The translations under genes were made by a program, and so were the position numbers. The notes below the pieces were generated by a model. It made no database searches. It was not told where the DNA came from and saw only the letters and a list, made by a program, of their open reading frames with translations. From NCBI RefSeq assembly GCF_021462505.1, contig NZ_JAKEDV010000001.1, positions 248,439 through 312,438 of the forward strand: DNA of 64,000 nt, given 5' to 3'. The stretch is from Thermus brockianus. GTDB taxonomy: Bacteria > Deinococcota > Deinococci > Deinococcales > Thermaceae. Shown in pieces: positions 34,794 to 42,541 of this stretch. Each line of letters opens with the position of its first letter. Position 1 is the stretch's first letter.

Positions 34794-35900
34794 ATGCTTG
34801 CAGTCGGCATCGTAGGTCTACCCAACGTGGGCAAGTCCACCCTCTTTAACGCCCTGACCCGAGCCGGGGCGCTCGCCGCCAACTACCCCTTCGCCACCAT
34901 TGACAAGAACGTGGGGGTGGTGCCCCTAGAGGACGAAAGGCTTTACGCCCTGCAGAAGGTTTTCGCCAAAGGGGAAAGGGTACCCCCCGTGGTCCCCACC
35001 CACGTGGAGTTCGTGGACATCGCCGGCCTCGTGAAGGGGGCCCATAAGGGGGAGGGGCTCGGGAACCAGTTTTTGGCCCATATCCGCGAGGTGGCGGCCA
35101 TCGCCCACGTCCTCCGGTGCTTTCCCGACCCCGGGGTGGTGCACGTCATGGGCCGGGTGGACCCCTTGGAGGACGCCGAGGTGGTGGAGACCGAGCTCCT
35201 CCTCGCCGACCTCGCCACCTTGGAGCGCCGGCTTGAACGCCTGCGCAAGGAGGCCCGCGCTGACCGGGAGAAGCTTCCCCTTTTGGAGGCGGCGGAAGGC
35301 CTCTACGCCCACCTCCAGGCGGGAAAGCCCGCCCGCACCTTTCCCCCTTCCGAGGAACTAGGCCGTTTCCTCAAGGAAACCCCCCTCCTCACCGCCAAGC
35401 CGGTGATCTACGTGGCCAACGTGGCGGAGGAGGACCTACCCCAGGGGGCGGGGAACCCTCACGTCCAGGCGGTGCGGGAGAAGGCGGAGGCGGAAGGGGC
35501 GGAGGTGGTGGTGGTGTCCGCCAAGCTGGAGGCGGAACTGGCCGAGCTCTCGCAAGAGGAGGCTAAGGAGCTCCTCGCCGCCTACGGCCTTAAGGAAAGC
35601 GGCCTGCAGCGTTTGGCCCAGGCGGGGTACCGGGCCTTGGGCCTCCTCACCTTCTTCACCGCTGGGGAGAAGGAGGTGCGGGCTTGGACGGTGCGCCGAG
35701 GCGCCAAGGCCCCGGAGGCAGCGGGGGAGATCCACTCGGACATGGAAAGGGGCTTCATCCGGGCCGAGGTCATCCCCTGGGACCGGCTGGTGGAGGCGGG
35801 GGGGTGGGCCAAGGCCAAGGAGCGGGGCTGGGTGCGCTTGGAGGGCAAGGAGTACGAGGTGCAGGACGGAGATGTCCTTTTCGTGCTCTTCAACGCGTGA
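34794..35900 (+). CDS. ychF: Redox-regulated ATPase/GTPase YchF (OLA1 family)
   Basis: 368 residues. G1 GLPNVGKSTLFNALT, G3 region DIAGLVKGAHKGEGLGNQF, the NVAEED segment in the G4 position (ATP rather than GTP preference in this family), the coiled-coil insertion and the C-terminal TGS domain (TFFTAGEKEVRAWTVRRGAKAPEAAGEIHSDMERGFIRAEV). It binds ribosomes and affects stress responses. GAGGT stands right after the leader terminator. Confidence 0.95.
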   Translation: MLAVGIVGLPNVGKSTLFNALTRAGALAANYPFATIDKNVGVVPLEDERLYALQKVFAKGERVPPVVPTHVEFVDIAGLVKGAHKGEGLGNQFLAHIREVAAIAHVLRCFPDPGVVHVMGRVDPLEDAEVVETELLLADLATLERRLERLRKEARADREKLPLLEAAEGLYAHLQAGKPARTFPPSEELGRFLKETPLLTAKPVIYVANVAEEDLPQGAGNPHVQAVREKAEAEGAEVVVVSAKLEAELAELSQEEAKELLAAYGLKESGLQRLAQAGYRALGLLTFFTAGEKEVRAWTVRRGAKAPEAAGEIHSDMERGFIRAEVIPWDRLVEAGGWAKAKERGWVRLEGKEYEVQDGDVLFVLFNA

Positions 35901-35912
35901 TGCCCTTGCTGC

Positions 35913-35941
35913 TTGACCGAACCCGAAGCCTCCCCTAAGAT
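35913..35941 (+). promoter_or_regulatory. Promoter of tRNA-Met copy 1
   Basis: TTGACC (35913-35918), a 17-base spacer and TAAGAT (35936-35941), 20 bases before the tRNA. Confidence 0.75.
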
Positions 35942-36039
35942 GGGGGTTGCCTGGCGCCCTTGGCGGCGTAGCTCAGGTGGTTAGAGCACACGACTCATAA
36001 TCGTGGTGTCGTGGGTTCGAGTCCCACCGCCGCCACCAG
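35939..36039 (+). repeat. Left copy of ~100-bp direct repeat (attL)
   Basis: The segment from GATGGGGG through the tRNA and one base beyond recurs at 42542-42640 with only a few differences, the last 57 bases being identical. It marks the left boundary of the integrated element. Confidence 0.8.
35962..36038 (+). tRNA. tRNA-Met(CAT), elongator type, copy 1 (left end of integrated element)
   Basis: 77 bases including the encoded CCA. The acceptor stem GGCGGCG/CGCCGCC and the anticodon stem CACGA/TCGTG around CTCATAA are intact. The first base pair G-C and the lack of three G-C pairs in the anticodon stem exclude the initiator; resemblance to E. coli elongator tRNA-Met is high. tRNA-Ile(CAT) cannot be wholly excluded. 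A near-identical copy lies at 42563. Confidence 0.93.
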
Positions 36040-36058
36040 TCCAGGACACAAAGCTTCA

Positions 36059-36089
36059 CCCCCCGGTAGTTAGCCGGGGGGCCTTTTTT
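36059..36089 (+). terminator. Terminator after tRNA-Met copy 1
   Basis: CCCCCCGG (36059-36066)/CCGGGGGG (36074-36081) with a 7-base loop, then CCTTTTTT. It belongs to the element, since the chromosomal sequence after the tRNA is found at 42642. Confidence 0.8.
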
Positions 36090-36109
36090 ACGGCCGAGTT
36101 ACGGCCCAA
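36087..36109 (+). repeat. Arm-type repeat, left
   Basis: A 23-bp sequence containing ACGGCCGAGTTACGGCCC, identical to 42443-42465. It lies next to the integrase gene and close to the attachment site, as arm-binding sites of tyrosine integrases do. Confidence 0.6.
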
Positions 36110-36111
36110 AA

Positions 36112-37275
36112 CTAGGCTTTTGGGCGGTTTGCAAGAAGCTCCTCCGGGTCCACCACAAAGCCCCTCCTCTCCTCCTCCAGAAGGTGGCGGTACACCCCTA
36201 GGGTGATGTTGGGGTTGGCGTGGCCCATTCTCTCCGCCACCAGCTCCACCGGAGCCCCGGCGGCGAGGAGGAGGGAGCCGTAGGTGTGCCGGAGGTCGTG
36301 GACCCTCACCGGGGGAAGGCCCAGGCGTTGGCAAATCCGGCGAAGGGCCCAGTTGGGAGCGTGCGGGTTCAGGGGGCGGGAGGGATCTTCACCGGGAAAG
36401 GCCCAGGCCTCGGCCTTCGCCTCGCCGTAGACCCCTTCCCACCAGGTCTTATAGACCTTCAGGCGCTCTAAGGTCTGGTGGGGAATGGGGACGACCCGCC
36501 TCGAAGAAGCCGTCTTGGGCTCCGTCACCAGGGCTTTCCCTTCACTCTCCGTCCAAACCCTCCTCACGGTGAGGAGGCCAGCTTCCAGGTCTATATCCCC
36601 CCATTGGAGACCGAGGGCTTCCCCCCTCCGAAGGCCCAGGTTCAGCATGAGGCGAAGGGCCATGGCGGTGCGGGGATCGGGGTGGGCCTCCAGGGCCTTG
36701 AGGAGGGCGGCTACCTCGGCAGGTTCGAGGGCCCGGCCCGCCTTCTCCCTCCCTCTGGGGGCCTTGACCTTCACCGGGGCCACAGGGTTTCGGGGGATCA
36801 TCTCCAGGTTCAGGGCCTCCTCAAAAACGGCGTGAAGCCTCTGGCGCACCATCCGGAGGGTACGGACGGAAAGCCCCCGTTCGGCCAGGGAGTCCAGCAC
36901 GGCCCGGATGTGGGCGGGCTGGACGGCCTGGAGGCGCATCCTCCCCAGGGGGTCAGGGGCCTGGGGGTTCTTGAGAGAGGGGAGGGCGTAGGCCAGTTCG
37001 TCCCGGTACATGGCGGCCGTCCGGGGCCGGACCTCCTTACGCTTCCTCTCCCACCAGGACTGGGCCCACTCCGCCAAGGTGACGGCCTCCGGCCTGGGAA
37101 GGGTTCCCTTCAGGTATCGGGCCACCAGTTCGGCCAGAAGGGCCTCGGCCTCCTCCCGGCTGTCCGCATAACGCACCACCCTCTCCCGCTTCCCCCCAGC
37201 GCTCATGAGGGTCAGGGAGGCGCACCAACGGCCGGAGGGGGCATGGAAGTAGACGCTTCCTTTTCTCCTCCCCAT
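36112..37275 (-). CDS. Tyrosine-type site-specific integrase
   Basis: 387 residues. An arm-binding N-terminal domain (GSVYFHAPSGRWCASLTL), a SAM-like core-binding domain (about 65-170) and a catalytic domain with GLRRGEALGLQWGDID (Arg), HDLRHTYGSLLLAAG (His-x-x-Arg) and GHANPNITLGVYRH (His and nucleophile Tyr). It integrates and excises the element at tRNA-Met. It reads toward the attachment site, the usual orientation. Confidence 0.92.
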   Translation of the reverse strand: MGRRKGSVYFHAPSGRWCASLTLMSAGGKRERVVRYADSREEAEALLAELVARYLKGTLPRPEAVTLAEWAQSWWERKRKEVRPRTAAMYRDELAYALPSLKNPQAPDPLGRMRLQAVQPAHIRAVLDSLAERGLSVRTLRMVRQRLHAVFEEALNLEMIPRNPVAPVKVKAPRGREKAGRALEPAEVAALLKALEAHPDPRTAMALRLMLNLGLRRGEALGLQWGDIDLEAGLLTVRRVWTESEGKALVTEPKTASSRRVVPIPHQTLERLKVYKTWWEGVYGEAKAEAWAFPGEDPSRPLNPHAPNWALRRICQRLGLPPVRVHDLRHTYGSLLLAAGAPVELVAERMGHANPNITLGVYRHLLEEERRGFVVDPEELLANRPKA

Positions 37276-37319
37276 GACCGGACCTTACCCCCCTGGGGCC
37301 CGTCAGTTCAACCTATCTG

Positions 37320-37339
37320 CGCGAAAGAAAAGTTTCGCG
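37320..37339. repeat. Inverted repeat upstream of the integrase gene
   Basis: CGCGAAA, six bases, TTTCGCG: a perfect 7-bp inverted repeat 45 bases before the integrase start. It could be an operator for the integrase promoter; no protein is assigned. The rest of 37276-37487 holds nothing recognisable. Confidence 0.4.
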
Positions 37340-37487
37340 AAGTTACTCCCCAAGGGTGTGTAACCCGGTCCCTGACCCCTTCAAGACCGCAAAAGCCTTC
37401 TGAGGCCCTGTAAGCCCTTTTAAGCCGGGGGGGAAGGAGGTCAAGGAGGAAGTACCCCCCTTCTCTCCCGACCCCTTAACGGCCGTT

Positions 37488-37952
37488 TTAGGGCCGGAGT
37501 GCCCCGTAGGCCTCCCTGAGACGGTCCAGGGGTCTCCACCCCTCCACATCCCGGAGGTCCGCCACCAGGGAGGCCACCTTCTCCAGGGACCGGAGGCTCC
37601 ACTTGGTCGGGGGGCTGTAGCGCCCAGGGGGGATCAGAAAAACCCTCTCACTCGTCAGGAGTAGGACGCTCACCCCGTTGCGAAGCTTCACGACAAGTTC
37701 GGAGGTGGTGGGAGGGGCGAGGGTGCCGTAGTTCTCCGCCTCCCAAGCGACCTTGAGGTCCACTAGAGCCTCCTTGTCGGGGGCCGTGACCCGGTAGTCC
37801 CACTCCACGACCTCGTCCGAGGGGGAGAGAGTGACGTTGATCCGGTCAATGGGCATAGACCAGACGGCCGAGAAGACCCGGTAGACCACAGGGAGAAGGT
37901 CCAGTTCAACCTGGAAGAACCCGATACTTGTCTTCGTGATAGTATCTTCCAT
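37488..37952 (-). CDS. Element-encoded hypothetical protein, 154 aa
   Basis: Not recognised. ATG 37952 is chosen because GGAGGAGG lies just upstream and the longer frame lacks a site. It is an acidic mixed alpha/beta protein (MEDTITKTSIGFFQVELDLL..., VVEWDYRVTAPDKEALVDLKVAWEA). Its position among element genes suggests a role in regulation or maintenance, but nothing in the sequence shows it. Confidence 0.6.
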   Translation of the reverse strand: MEDTITKTSIGFFQVELDLLPVVYRVFSAVWSMPIDRINVTLSPSDEVVEWDYRVTAPDKEALVDLKVAWEAENYGTLAPPTTSELVVKLRNGVSVLLLTSERVFLIPPGRYSPPTKWSLRSLEKVASLVADLRDVEGWRPLDRLREAYGALRP

Positions 37953-38093
37953 AGAGCCTCCTCCTATGGCCCCCACCGAGTCCTCCCCCGGTGGGGCTAC
38001 TTTATTTTGCACCCTTTACAGGAGGAGGGATTTCTCCAAAAAGGAACCCCCTCCTTCCGGAGGGGGGAGAACGGGAAGCCTATGGAGCTTTCC

Positions 38094-38540
38094 CTATCCT
38101 AGCCGCTTACCGTAGATACCGGAGATAGACCGCCTCTCCTTGGGCCACTCGGCCGAGAAGTAGACCCTGAGGGGACGGGGGGCCGTCCTCTTGATCTCCT
38201 CCCACGTCTTTGAGGTCCACTCCCGGAGGTCAAAGCCCTCCTCCTCCCAGGGGATGGGGAAGGTCACCTTCCACAGGTCAACAAGGACTCCCAGGACGGG
38301 GGGACGAAGCTCCTTCAGCTTCTCCACCAGGCGCTCCACCCGCATGCGGTCCCAGAGGGGGGCCCGGAGGCGGGCGTAAGCCTCCTCTAGGGTGACCTCC
38401 TCACCCTCTTCCAGGGCGGCCTGGAGCATAGGGAGAAGCCCCAGAAGCTCGTAGTATTCGTTCTCCGTCAGCTCAGGGTTGAAGACCAGGACTCCCCCCG
38501 TTAACCGAACCGTCCGATTGCGTTCCCCGATCGCTTTCAT
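38094..38540 (-). CDS. Element-encoded hypothetical protein, 148 aa (paralogue of 38727 gene)
   Basis: Not recognised. GGAGGAAGAC precedes the ATG. The C-terminal half shares the pattern RPPxxxxV...PWxxEGFDxxEW followed by RPLRVYFSAEWP with the gene at 38727, so the two are probably duplicates. The N-terminal half is helical and acidic (YYELLGLLPMLQAALEEGEEVTLEEAYARL). Confidence 0.6.
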   Translation of the reverse strand: MKAIGERNRTVRLTGGVLVFNPELTENEYYELLGLLPMLQAALEEGEEVTLEEAYARLRAPLWDRMRVERLVEKLKELRPPVLGVLVDLWKVTFPIPWEEEGFDLREWTSKTWEEIKRTAPRPLRVYFSAEWPKERRSISGIYGKRLG

Positions 38541-38634
38541 GTCTTCCTCCTCCTTTGGACCCCTCCACCCCGGAGGGGGCTTCCCCCACTTTGTATCACA
38601 TACGGAATACTGTCTCCTTCGTTATCAAAAAACG

Positions 38635-38745
38635 TCCTCAAAGATTCTCAAAAGATTCTCCAAGGGTGGGGAAAACCTCCACCAGGAGGGGAGGTACTTC
38701 CCCTTCAAGGATTCTCAAAAACGTTCTCAAAACATTCTCAAAACA
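38635..38745. repeat. Phased TTCTCAAAA repeats
   Basis: Six copies of T(T/C)CTCAAA(A/G) or close variants at 38635, 38645, 38656, 38712, 38724 and 38735. Starts are 10-12 bases apart within each group, i.e. once per helical turn. The sites cover the gap upstream of the 148-aa gene and the 3' end of the 155-aa gene. Likely a binding array for an element protein. Confidence 0.6.
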
Positions 38746-39194
38746 TTGAACAACCCCCGGATCACACCGGGGGTCTCTCGGCCAGGAGCCTGCGGGGGGT
38801 AGGAGACGCTTCTTTCCATCAGGGGTTCCCTCCTCGGAGGATTTCCGGCCCAGACCCCGAAGACCTCCAGGGAGGGGAACCTCTCCCGTAGCCTTCCTAG
38901 GAGTTCACCCGCCCACTCGTAGGGGTCAAAGCCCTCAGACCAGGGCACCACCAGGGCGTTGTAGACCAGGGTCTTGTCCGGGCCCCAGACCTGGACCTTC
39001 GGGGGACGGACCCTCTCCAGGGCCTCCCCTAGGGCCACCCTCTCCAGGGCCTCCGGGAGGGGGGCGACCTCCCCCTCCTGGAGGACGCGCTTCAGGTGTT
39101 CAACCTTGGGCCTCAGCTGGTCCACGACCTCCGGGTCCGAGGGCTTAAGAAGGAGCCTTCCCTCGGACCGCTTCACCAAGTAGAGTTCTCCCAC
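38727..39194 (-). CDS. Element-encoded hypothetical protein, 155 aa
   Basis: Not recognised. GTG 39194 is chosen because GGGAGGT lies 6 bases upstream; the longer frame runs into the iteron region. It shares RPPKVQV...VVPWSEGFDPYEW with the 148-aa protein. It lies directly downstream of the symmetric iteron array and could be controlled by it. Confidence 0.6.
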   Translation of the reverse strand: MGELYLVKRSEGRLLLKPSDPEVVDQLRPKVEHLKRVLQEGEVAPLPEALERVALGEALERVRPPKVQVWGPDKTLVYNALVVPWSEGFDPYEWAGELLGRLRERFPSLEVFGVWAGNPPRREPLMERSVSYPPQAPGRETPGVIRGLFNVLRMF

Positions 39195-39266
39195 GACCAG
39201 ACCTCCCTTCTTTTTCCCCGGCCGCCCCCCCTTTTCCTCCACCTTTGCCCGTTCAGGGTGGGGGGG

Positions 39267-39500
39267 GCTATATATGCAGGTTTTTGACGTAAAAAAATCC
39301 TTCCCCCCCGTCCTGAACGGCAAAAGATTTAACGACAAGGGGGTGTCGTCAAATCGTAGGTCTGTCGTCAAATCGGGGGAGGGGGGAGGGGGAGGATTTG
39401 ACGACACCAGGACCATTTGACGACAGGGGGGTGTCGTCAAATCTTTTGCCGTAACGAAGGGCCAAAGCGATTTTTTCACGACAACCGACATATATACGCC
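39267..39500. repeat. Two-fold symmetric iteron array, candidate replication origin of the element
   Basis: Six 12-bp iterons, TGTCGTCAAATC at 39344, 39363 and 39432 and its complement GATTT(G/A)ACGACA (one copy CATTT...) at 39326, 39395 and 39414. Spacings 18-19-32-19-18 are symmetric about 39384.5. The outer pair extends to a 20-bp inverted repeat (39318-39337 and 39432-39451, one mismatch). Both flanks carry A/T-rich runs and TATATATG, again mirror-placed. It fills the 328-base gap between the helicase gene and the 155-aa gene. Confidence 0.75.
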
Positions 39501-39522
39501 CCTCCCCTCTCTCTCACCGTTC

Positions 39523-40605
39523 TCACCCCAGGACGTACCACCCCTCTTCAGGGGAAGCCGAGGTAGAGTCTTGATCCTCCTCAGTTGGGGAGGCCTCCTC
39601 AGGTGGAGAAGCTTCGGCCCAGCGGTACCCGATCGGTGCTCCCCTACCGGGCATGTAGACCTTGGACAGGTTCATTTCTTCCACGATCTTGTCTAGGTAC
39701 CGCTCGGCGGTCCTCCTCGTCACGTTCGCTTCCTGGGCGATCTTCTCCAGGAGGGCTTTTCTCGTCACTACCTCCCCGGTGGAGAGCGCGTTGACCACCA
39801 CCGCCTTGGCCTTGTCCTTTTGGGGGTTCCCCACCCCCTCCGGGAGGGGTGTCTCCACCACGTACACCTTCTCCGGTTCAAAGATCACCTCTACTCCGAA
39901 GGGGTCGGGGATTCGGGCGAAGGTGTTTTTCTGCACCTCCCACTTCAGGACGTGCCGCCCTCCGACATCCCTAGGTGGAACTCTGACCAGGACGTGGACT
40001 GCCCTGGCCGCCGCCGTCTTGGCGATGGACCCCAGGACTCCCCTGACCCCGGCCTGTTCACCGTTTATGGGCTTCGGAAGATGGTCAACGACCACCACGG
40101 CGGCCCCGGTTCTTGCGGCCAGGTCGGCGAGGGCCCGGAGGGGGGCGTATACCTGCTCGGCCCGCCTGGGGTCCACCGGAAAGGCGGCCAAAAAGGAGTC
40201 CACGATGACCAGCCCCACCCCGGTCTGTTTCACCACCTCTTCCAGTTGGGCCAGCTCCTCCTCTCCTAGGCCGTAGGTGTTCTTGTCCGGTTCGTAGATC
40301 ATCAACCGGTCTATGTCCCCATCCGGGTAAGCGGCCTTGTGCCGTTCAATCCACCATCTGATCCCCCTACCGTCCCCAGAGGCCGCGTCAAAGTCCACGT
40401 AGACGACCGGGGTGCTCTCCACCTTCCGGCCCAAAAGCTCCCCCTGGGGCCGGGTGGCCTGCCACGCCAGGCCGGTGAGGATGGCGGTCTTCCCCACCCC
40501 CGGAAGGGCGGCCACCACGCTCACAAACCCCCTTGGGGCAAGGTCCTCCCACACCCAAGTGATCTTCGGGAGGGGGGTATGGAGGTCAATCTTTTTGAGG
40601 CCCAT
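39523..40605 (-). CDS. RepA-like RecA-fold helicase/ATPase (AAA_25 type)
   Basis: 360 residues. Walker A ALPGVGKTAILTGL, Walker B GLVIVDSF, VVVVDHLPKP and a C-terminal winged-helix-like tail (TRKALLEKIAQEANVTRRTAERYLDKIV). It resembles the hexameric RepA helicases of small plasmids and phages. The ATG at 40605 shares its A with the TAA of the primase gene (TAATG) and has GGGAGGTGG upstream. With the primase before it and the iteron array after it, it forms a replication module. Confidence 0.8.
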   Translation of the reverse strand: MGLKKIDLHTPLPKITWVWEDLAPRGFVSVVAALPGVGKTAILTGLAWQATRPQGELLGRKVESTPVVYVDFDAASGDGRGIRWWIERHKAAYPDGDIDRLMIYEPDKNTYGLGEEELAQLEEVVKQTGVGLVIVDSFLAAFPVDPRRAEQVYAPLRALADLAARTGAAVVVVDHLPKPINGEQAGVRGVLGSIAKTAAARAVHVLVRVPPRDVGGRHVLKWEVQKNTFARIPDPFGVEVIFEPEKVYVVETPLPEGVGNPQKDKAKAVVVNALSTGEVVTRKALLEKIAQEANVTRRTAERYLDKIVEEMNLSKVYMPGRGAPIGYRWAEASPPEEASPTEEDQDSTSASPEEGWYVLG

Positions 40606-41534
40606 TACTTCCACCTCCCGAAGTTGAGCCGGGGCTTGTAGCAAAGCCGGGGCTTGGCAAACCGAAGCTTAGGGGAAGGCTGGGGAGGTAGGGGCCTCTC
40701 CTCCAGGGGGAGGGGACGTTTCTCCCCCTTCTCCAGTCCCCACCTCGCCGCATCCCTCGCCTCCCTCTCCGGGAGTCCGGACCTCATGGCGGCGGCCACC
40801 AGGACTTCTTCCGCCTCCCTGGGGTCTAGGCCGTGGGGGATGAGCCCCCCGGCGGCAACGGCGTAGCGGATGAGGGTGTTGTGACGTGCCCCCACCGGGG
40901 CCCCCTCTACCTGCCTGGCGTAGGCCTCCAGGTAGGCCCTTAGTCGCCTGGGGCTCACCCCTTCCGCCGGGGTCCAGTCCCTGGGCGGTGGCGGGGGAGG
41001 GAGGAGCTTCAGAAGGAGTTCGTCCGGCACCAGGGGAAGCTCCTCCGGCCTCACCAGGGGCACCTCCCACTCGTACCCCCTCCCGTCCTTGAGCCGGGTA
41101 GGCGCGGCCACCACGTAGGCCCGCCCCATGCCCCGGAGGTCCACCCCCTTCAAAACCCGCACGCTGGCGGAAAGCCTCACCCCATCAGGGAGCCGGAGGA
41201 AAAGGTGTACCCCGCCCTTGGGAGTCCTCTGCCGTGGGGCGGCCTCAAGCTCCGGGAAGTCCCGGCGTAGCTCCTCCCAGACCTCCTCCGCGTCCACGTC
41301 AAGGACCAGGACGGGCTCAGGGGCCAGGAGGCCCACCCCGGCCTCCGGGCAAGCCTCCCACCAAGAGGCGATCACCCCAGGGTCGGGGGAGGCGTTCCTG
41401 AAGCCGTTGGGGACCAGCCCCCCATGGGGGGCCTTCTCTCCGGGACGGAGGGGGAGGACGGGGTAGCCCAGCTCGGCGTAGTAAAGGGCCCAGTCGGTTG
41501 TAGAATGGGAGTGATCCTTTTGCAGGGCCACCAT
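40605..41534 (-). CDS. PrimPol-type bifunctional primase-polymerase
   Basis: 309 residues. The archaeo-eukaryotic primase-like PrimPol domain shows VLVLDVDAEEV (DxD metal site) and TPKGGVHLFLRLPDG (sxH motif), then GVDLRGMGRAYVVAAPT. The C-terminal part (from about residue 195) is helical and may be a PriCT-like domain. It resembles the PrimPol carried by T. thermophilus integrative elements, which primes and copies DNA. GGGAGGT lies 6 bases before the ATG; 3 bases separate it from the excisionase-like gene. Confidence 0.85.
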   Translation of the reverse strand: MVALQKDHSHSTTDWALYYAELGYPVLPLRPGEKAPHGGLVPNGFRNASPDPGVIASWWEACPEAGVGLLAPEPVLVLDVDAEEVWEELRRDFPELEAAPRQRTPKGGVHLFLRLPDGVRLSASVRVLKGVDLRGMGRAYVVAAPTRLKDGRGYEWEVPLVRPEELPLVPDELLLKLLPPPPPPRDWTPAEGVSPRRLRAYLEAYARQVEGAPVGARHNTLIRYAVAAGGLIPHGLDPREAEEVLVAAAMRSGLPEREARDAARWGLEKGEKRPLPLEERPLPPQPSPKLRFAKPRLCYKPRLNFGRWK

Positions 41535-41537
41535 GGG

Positions 41538-41756
41538 CTACCTCCCCTCTACGGGGAGGGTCTTCTCCTTGAGGAAGGCCTCGAAGGACTCCCGGTCCAC
41601 CAGCACCCTCCCCGTCCTCCTTTCACCCGAAAGGACGAAGGCCTTCAGCTCCCCCCGGCGGACGAGTCGGTAGATGGTCTCGCCGGAGACTCCAAGGAAC
41701 TCCGCAATCTCTTTGACCGTCAGGAAGTTCTTCCGCTTCAGCTCTTCAGGAAGCAT
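41538..41756 (-). CDS. Excisionase/HTH DNA-binding protein
   Basis: 72 residues with a MerR/Xis-like helix-turn-helix (FLTVKEIAEFLGVSGETIYRLVRRGELKAFVL) and a short wing (RVLVDRESFEAFLKE). Such proteins direct excision or act as regulators in integrative elements. It heads the replication operon. No strong ribosome-binding site is visible. Confidence 0.78.
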   Translation of the reverse strand: MLPEELKRKNFLTVKEIAEFLGVSGETIYRLVRRGELKAFVLSGERRTGRVLVDRESFEAFLKEKTLPVEGR

Positions 41757-41847
41757 TTTGTATTTCCCCCCAGACCTTTTCCCAAACGGTGGGGGAACCG
41801 CTTGGGGACGGAAACCTTTTGCCGAAAACCGTCCTCCCGGTCTAGGT

Positions 41848-42258
41848 CTAGGGTCCGGCTGTCGGGGTAATGGCGCTCTTGATCAGGAGTAGGGGAAGGG
41901 GCGGAGCCCTCTCTTCGGCCTCCAGGGGCTCATGTAAGCCCTCATGGGGCTCAGGTTCAGGGGGAAGGCCTACCAGGGCGAGGAGAAGCCCCAGGAGGGT
42001 CTTTAAGACCTTCAGGAGGGTGGCGGCCAGGGAACGCCGGAAGGCCTGAAGGTACCCCTCCCCAAGCCTCTCCCCCACCTTGAGGGCTAGGGCTTCCTGG
42101 CCCCTCCTCCAGGCCTCAAGGGGGGCCCGGTAGAAGGCGGGAAGGGGGAGGGTCCGGGGGGGGAGAGGAGACCTCCCGGCCCTCCTGGTGCGTCTCACCT
42201 GGAGGCGAAAGGCCCTGCGCAACCTCCAAGGTGGTCCCTGGTACCTCTCTACCCTCAC
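41848..42258 (-). CDS. Element-encoded hypothetical basic protein, 136 aa
   Basis: Not recognised. An arginine-rich N-terminal half (RLRRAFRLQVRRTRRAGRS), a hydrophobic stretch LAATLLKVLKTLLGLLLALVGLP (one membrane helix) and an acidic tail. GTG 42258 lies 6 bases after TAACAT (42265-42270, minus strand), the leaderless pattern. It is the outermost gene on the right side of the element. Coding status is moderately supported. Confidence 0.5.
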   Translation of the reverse strand: MRVERYQGPPWRLRRAFRLQVRRTRRAGRSPLPPRTLPLPAFYRAPLEAWRRGQEALALKVGERLGEGYLQAFRRSLAATLLKVLKTLLGLLLALVGLPPEPEPHEGLHEPLEAEERAPPLPLLLIKSAITPTAGP

Positions 42259-42264
42259 GCCTCA

Positions 42265-42270
42265 ATGTTA
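42265..42270 (-). promoter_or_regulatory. -10 box of the 136-aa gene
   Basis: Minus-strand TAACAT, 6 bases before GTG 42258. The rest of 42271-42440 is AT-richer and holds only a hairpin (CGGGG...CCCCG, then TTTTTG near 42390) of unclear use. Confidence 0.4.
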
Positions 42271-42442
42271 TCACACCCGACATAGCAGGAAAAGCGTCCA
42301 GGACGAAACAAGTTAGCTCACCTGTGCCATCTTGTCAAAAGTAGTTCTGCGAAACGAGGGGCACCGGGGAGGGGATTCCCCCGTTTTTGTTAGATCAAAA
42401 TGATACTTCTTGCCCTCCTCTACCCGGAGAAAGTCCAAAGAC

Positions 42443-42478
42443 TTTACGGCCGAGTTACGGCCCAAGTTGGGCCGTAAA
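42443..42478. repeat. Arm-type repeat, right, with palindrome
   Basis: 42443-42465 is identical to 36087-36109. It is extended here by TTACGGCCCAA-G-TTGGGCCGTAA (42455-42477), a near-perfect palindrome, so three ACGGCC cores face each other. Likely integrase or excisionase arm sites. Confidence 0.6.
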
Positions 42479-42541
42479 GGGCGTTATCTGAAAACTGTCC
42501 AAGTCCACTTGGAAAAACTCTAAGCGAGATTTTCCCGTTTT

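Noticed and set aside
35962..36038. Initiator tRNA-fMet
   Set aside because: The first pair is G-C, not the initiator C-A mismatch, and the anticodon stem lacks three G-C pairs.
42369..42395. CGGGG...CCCCG hairpin with T run inside the right end of the element
   Set aside because: No plus-strand gene precedes it, so its use as terminator cannot be supported.
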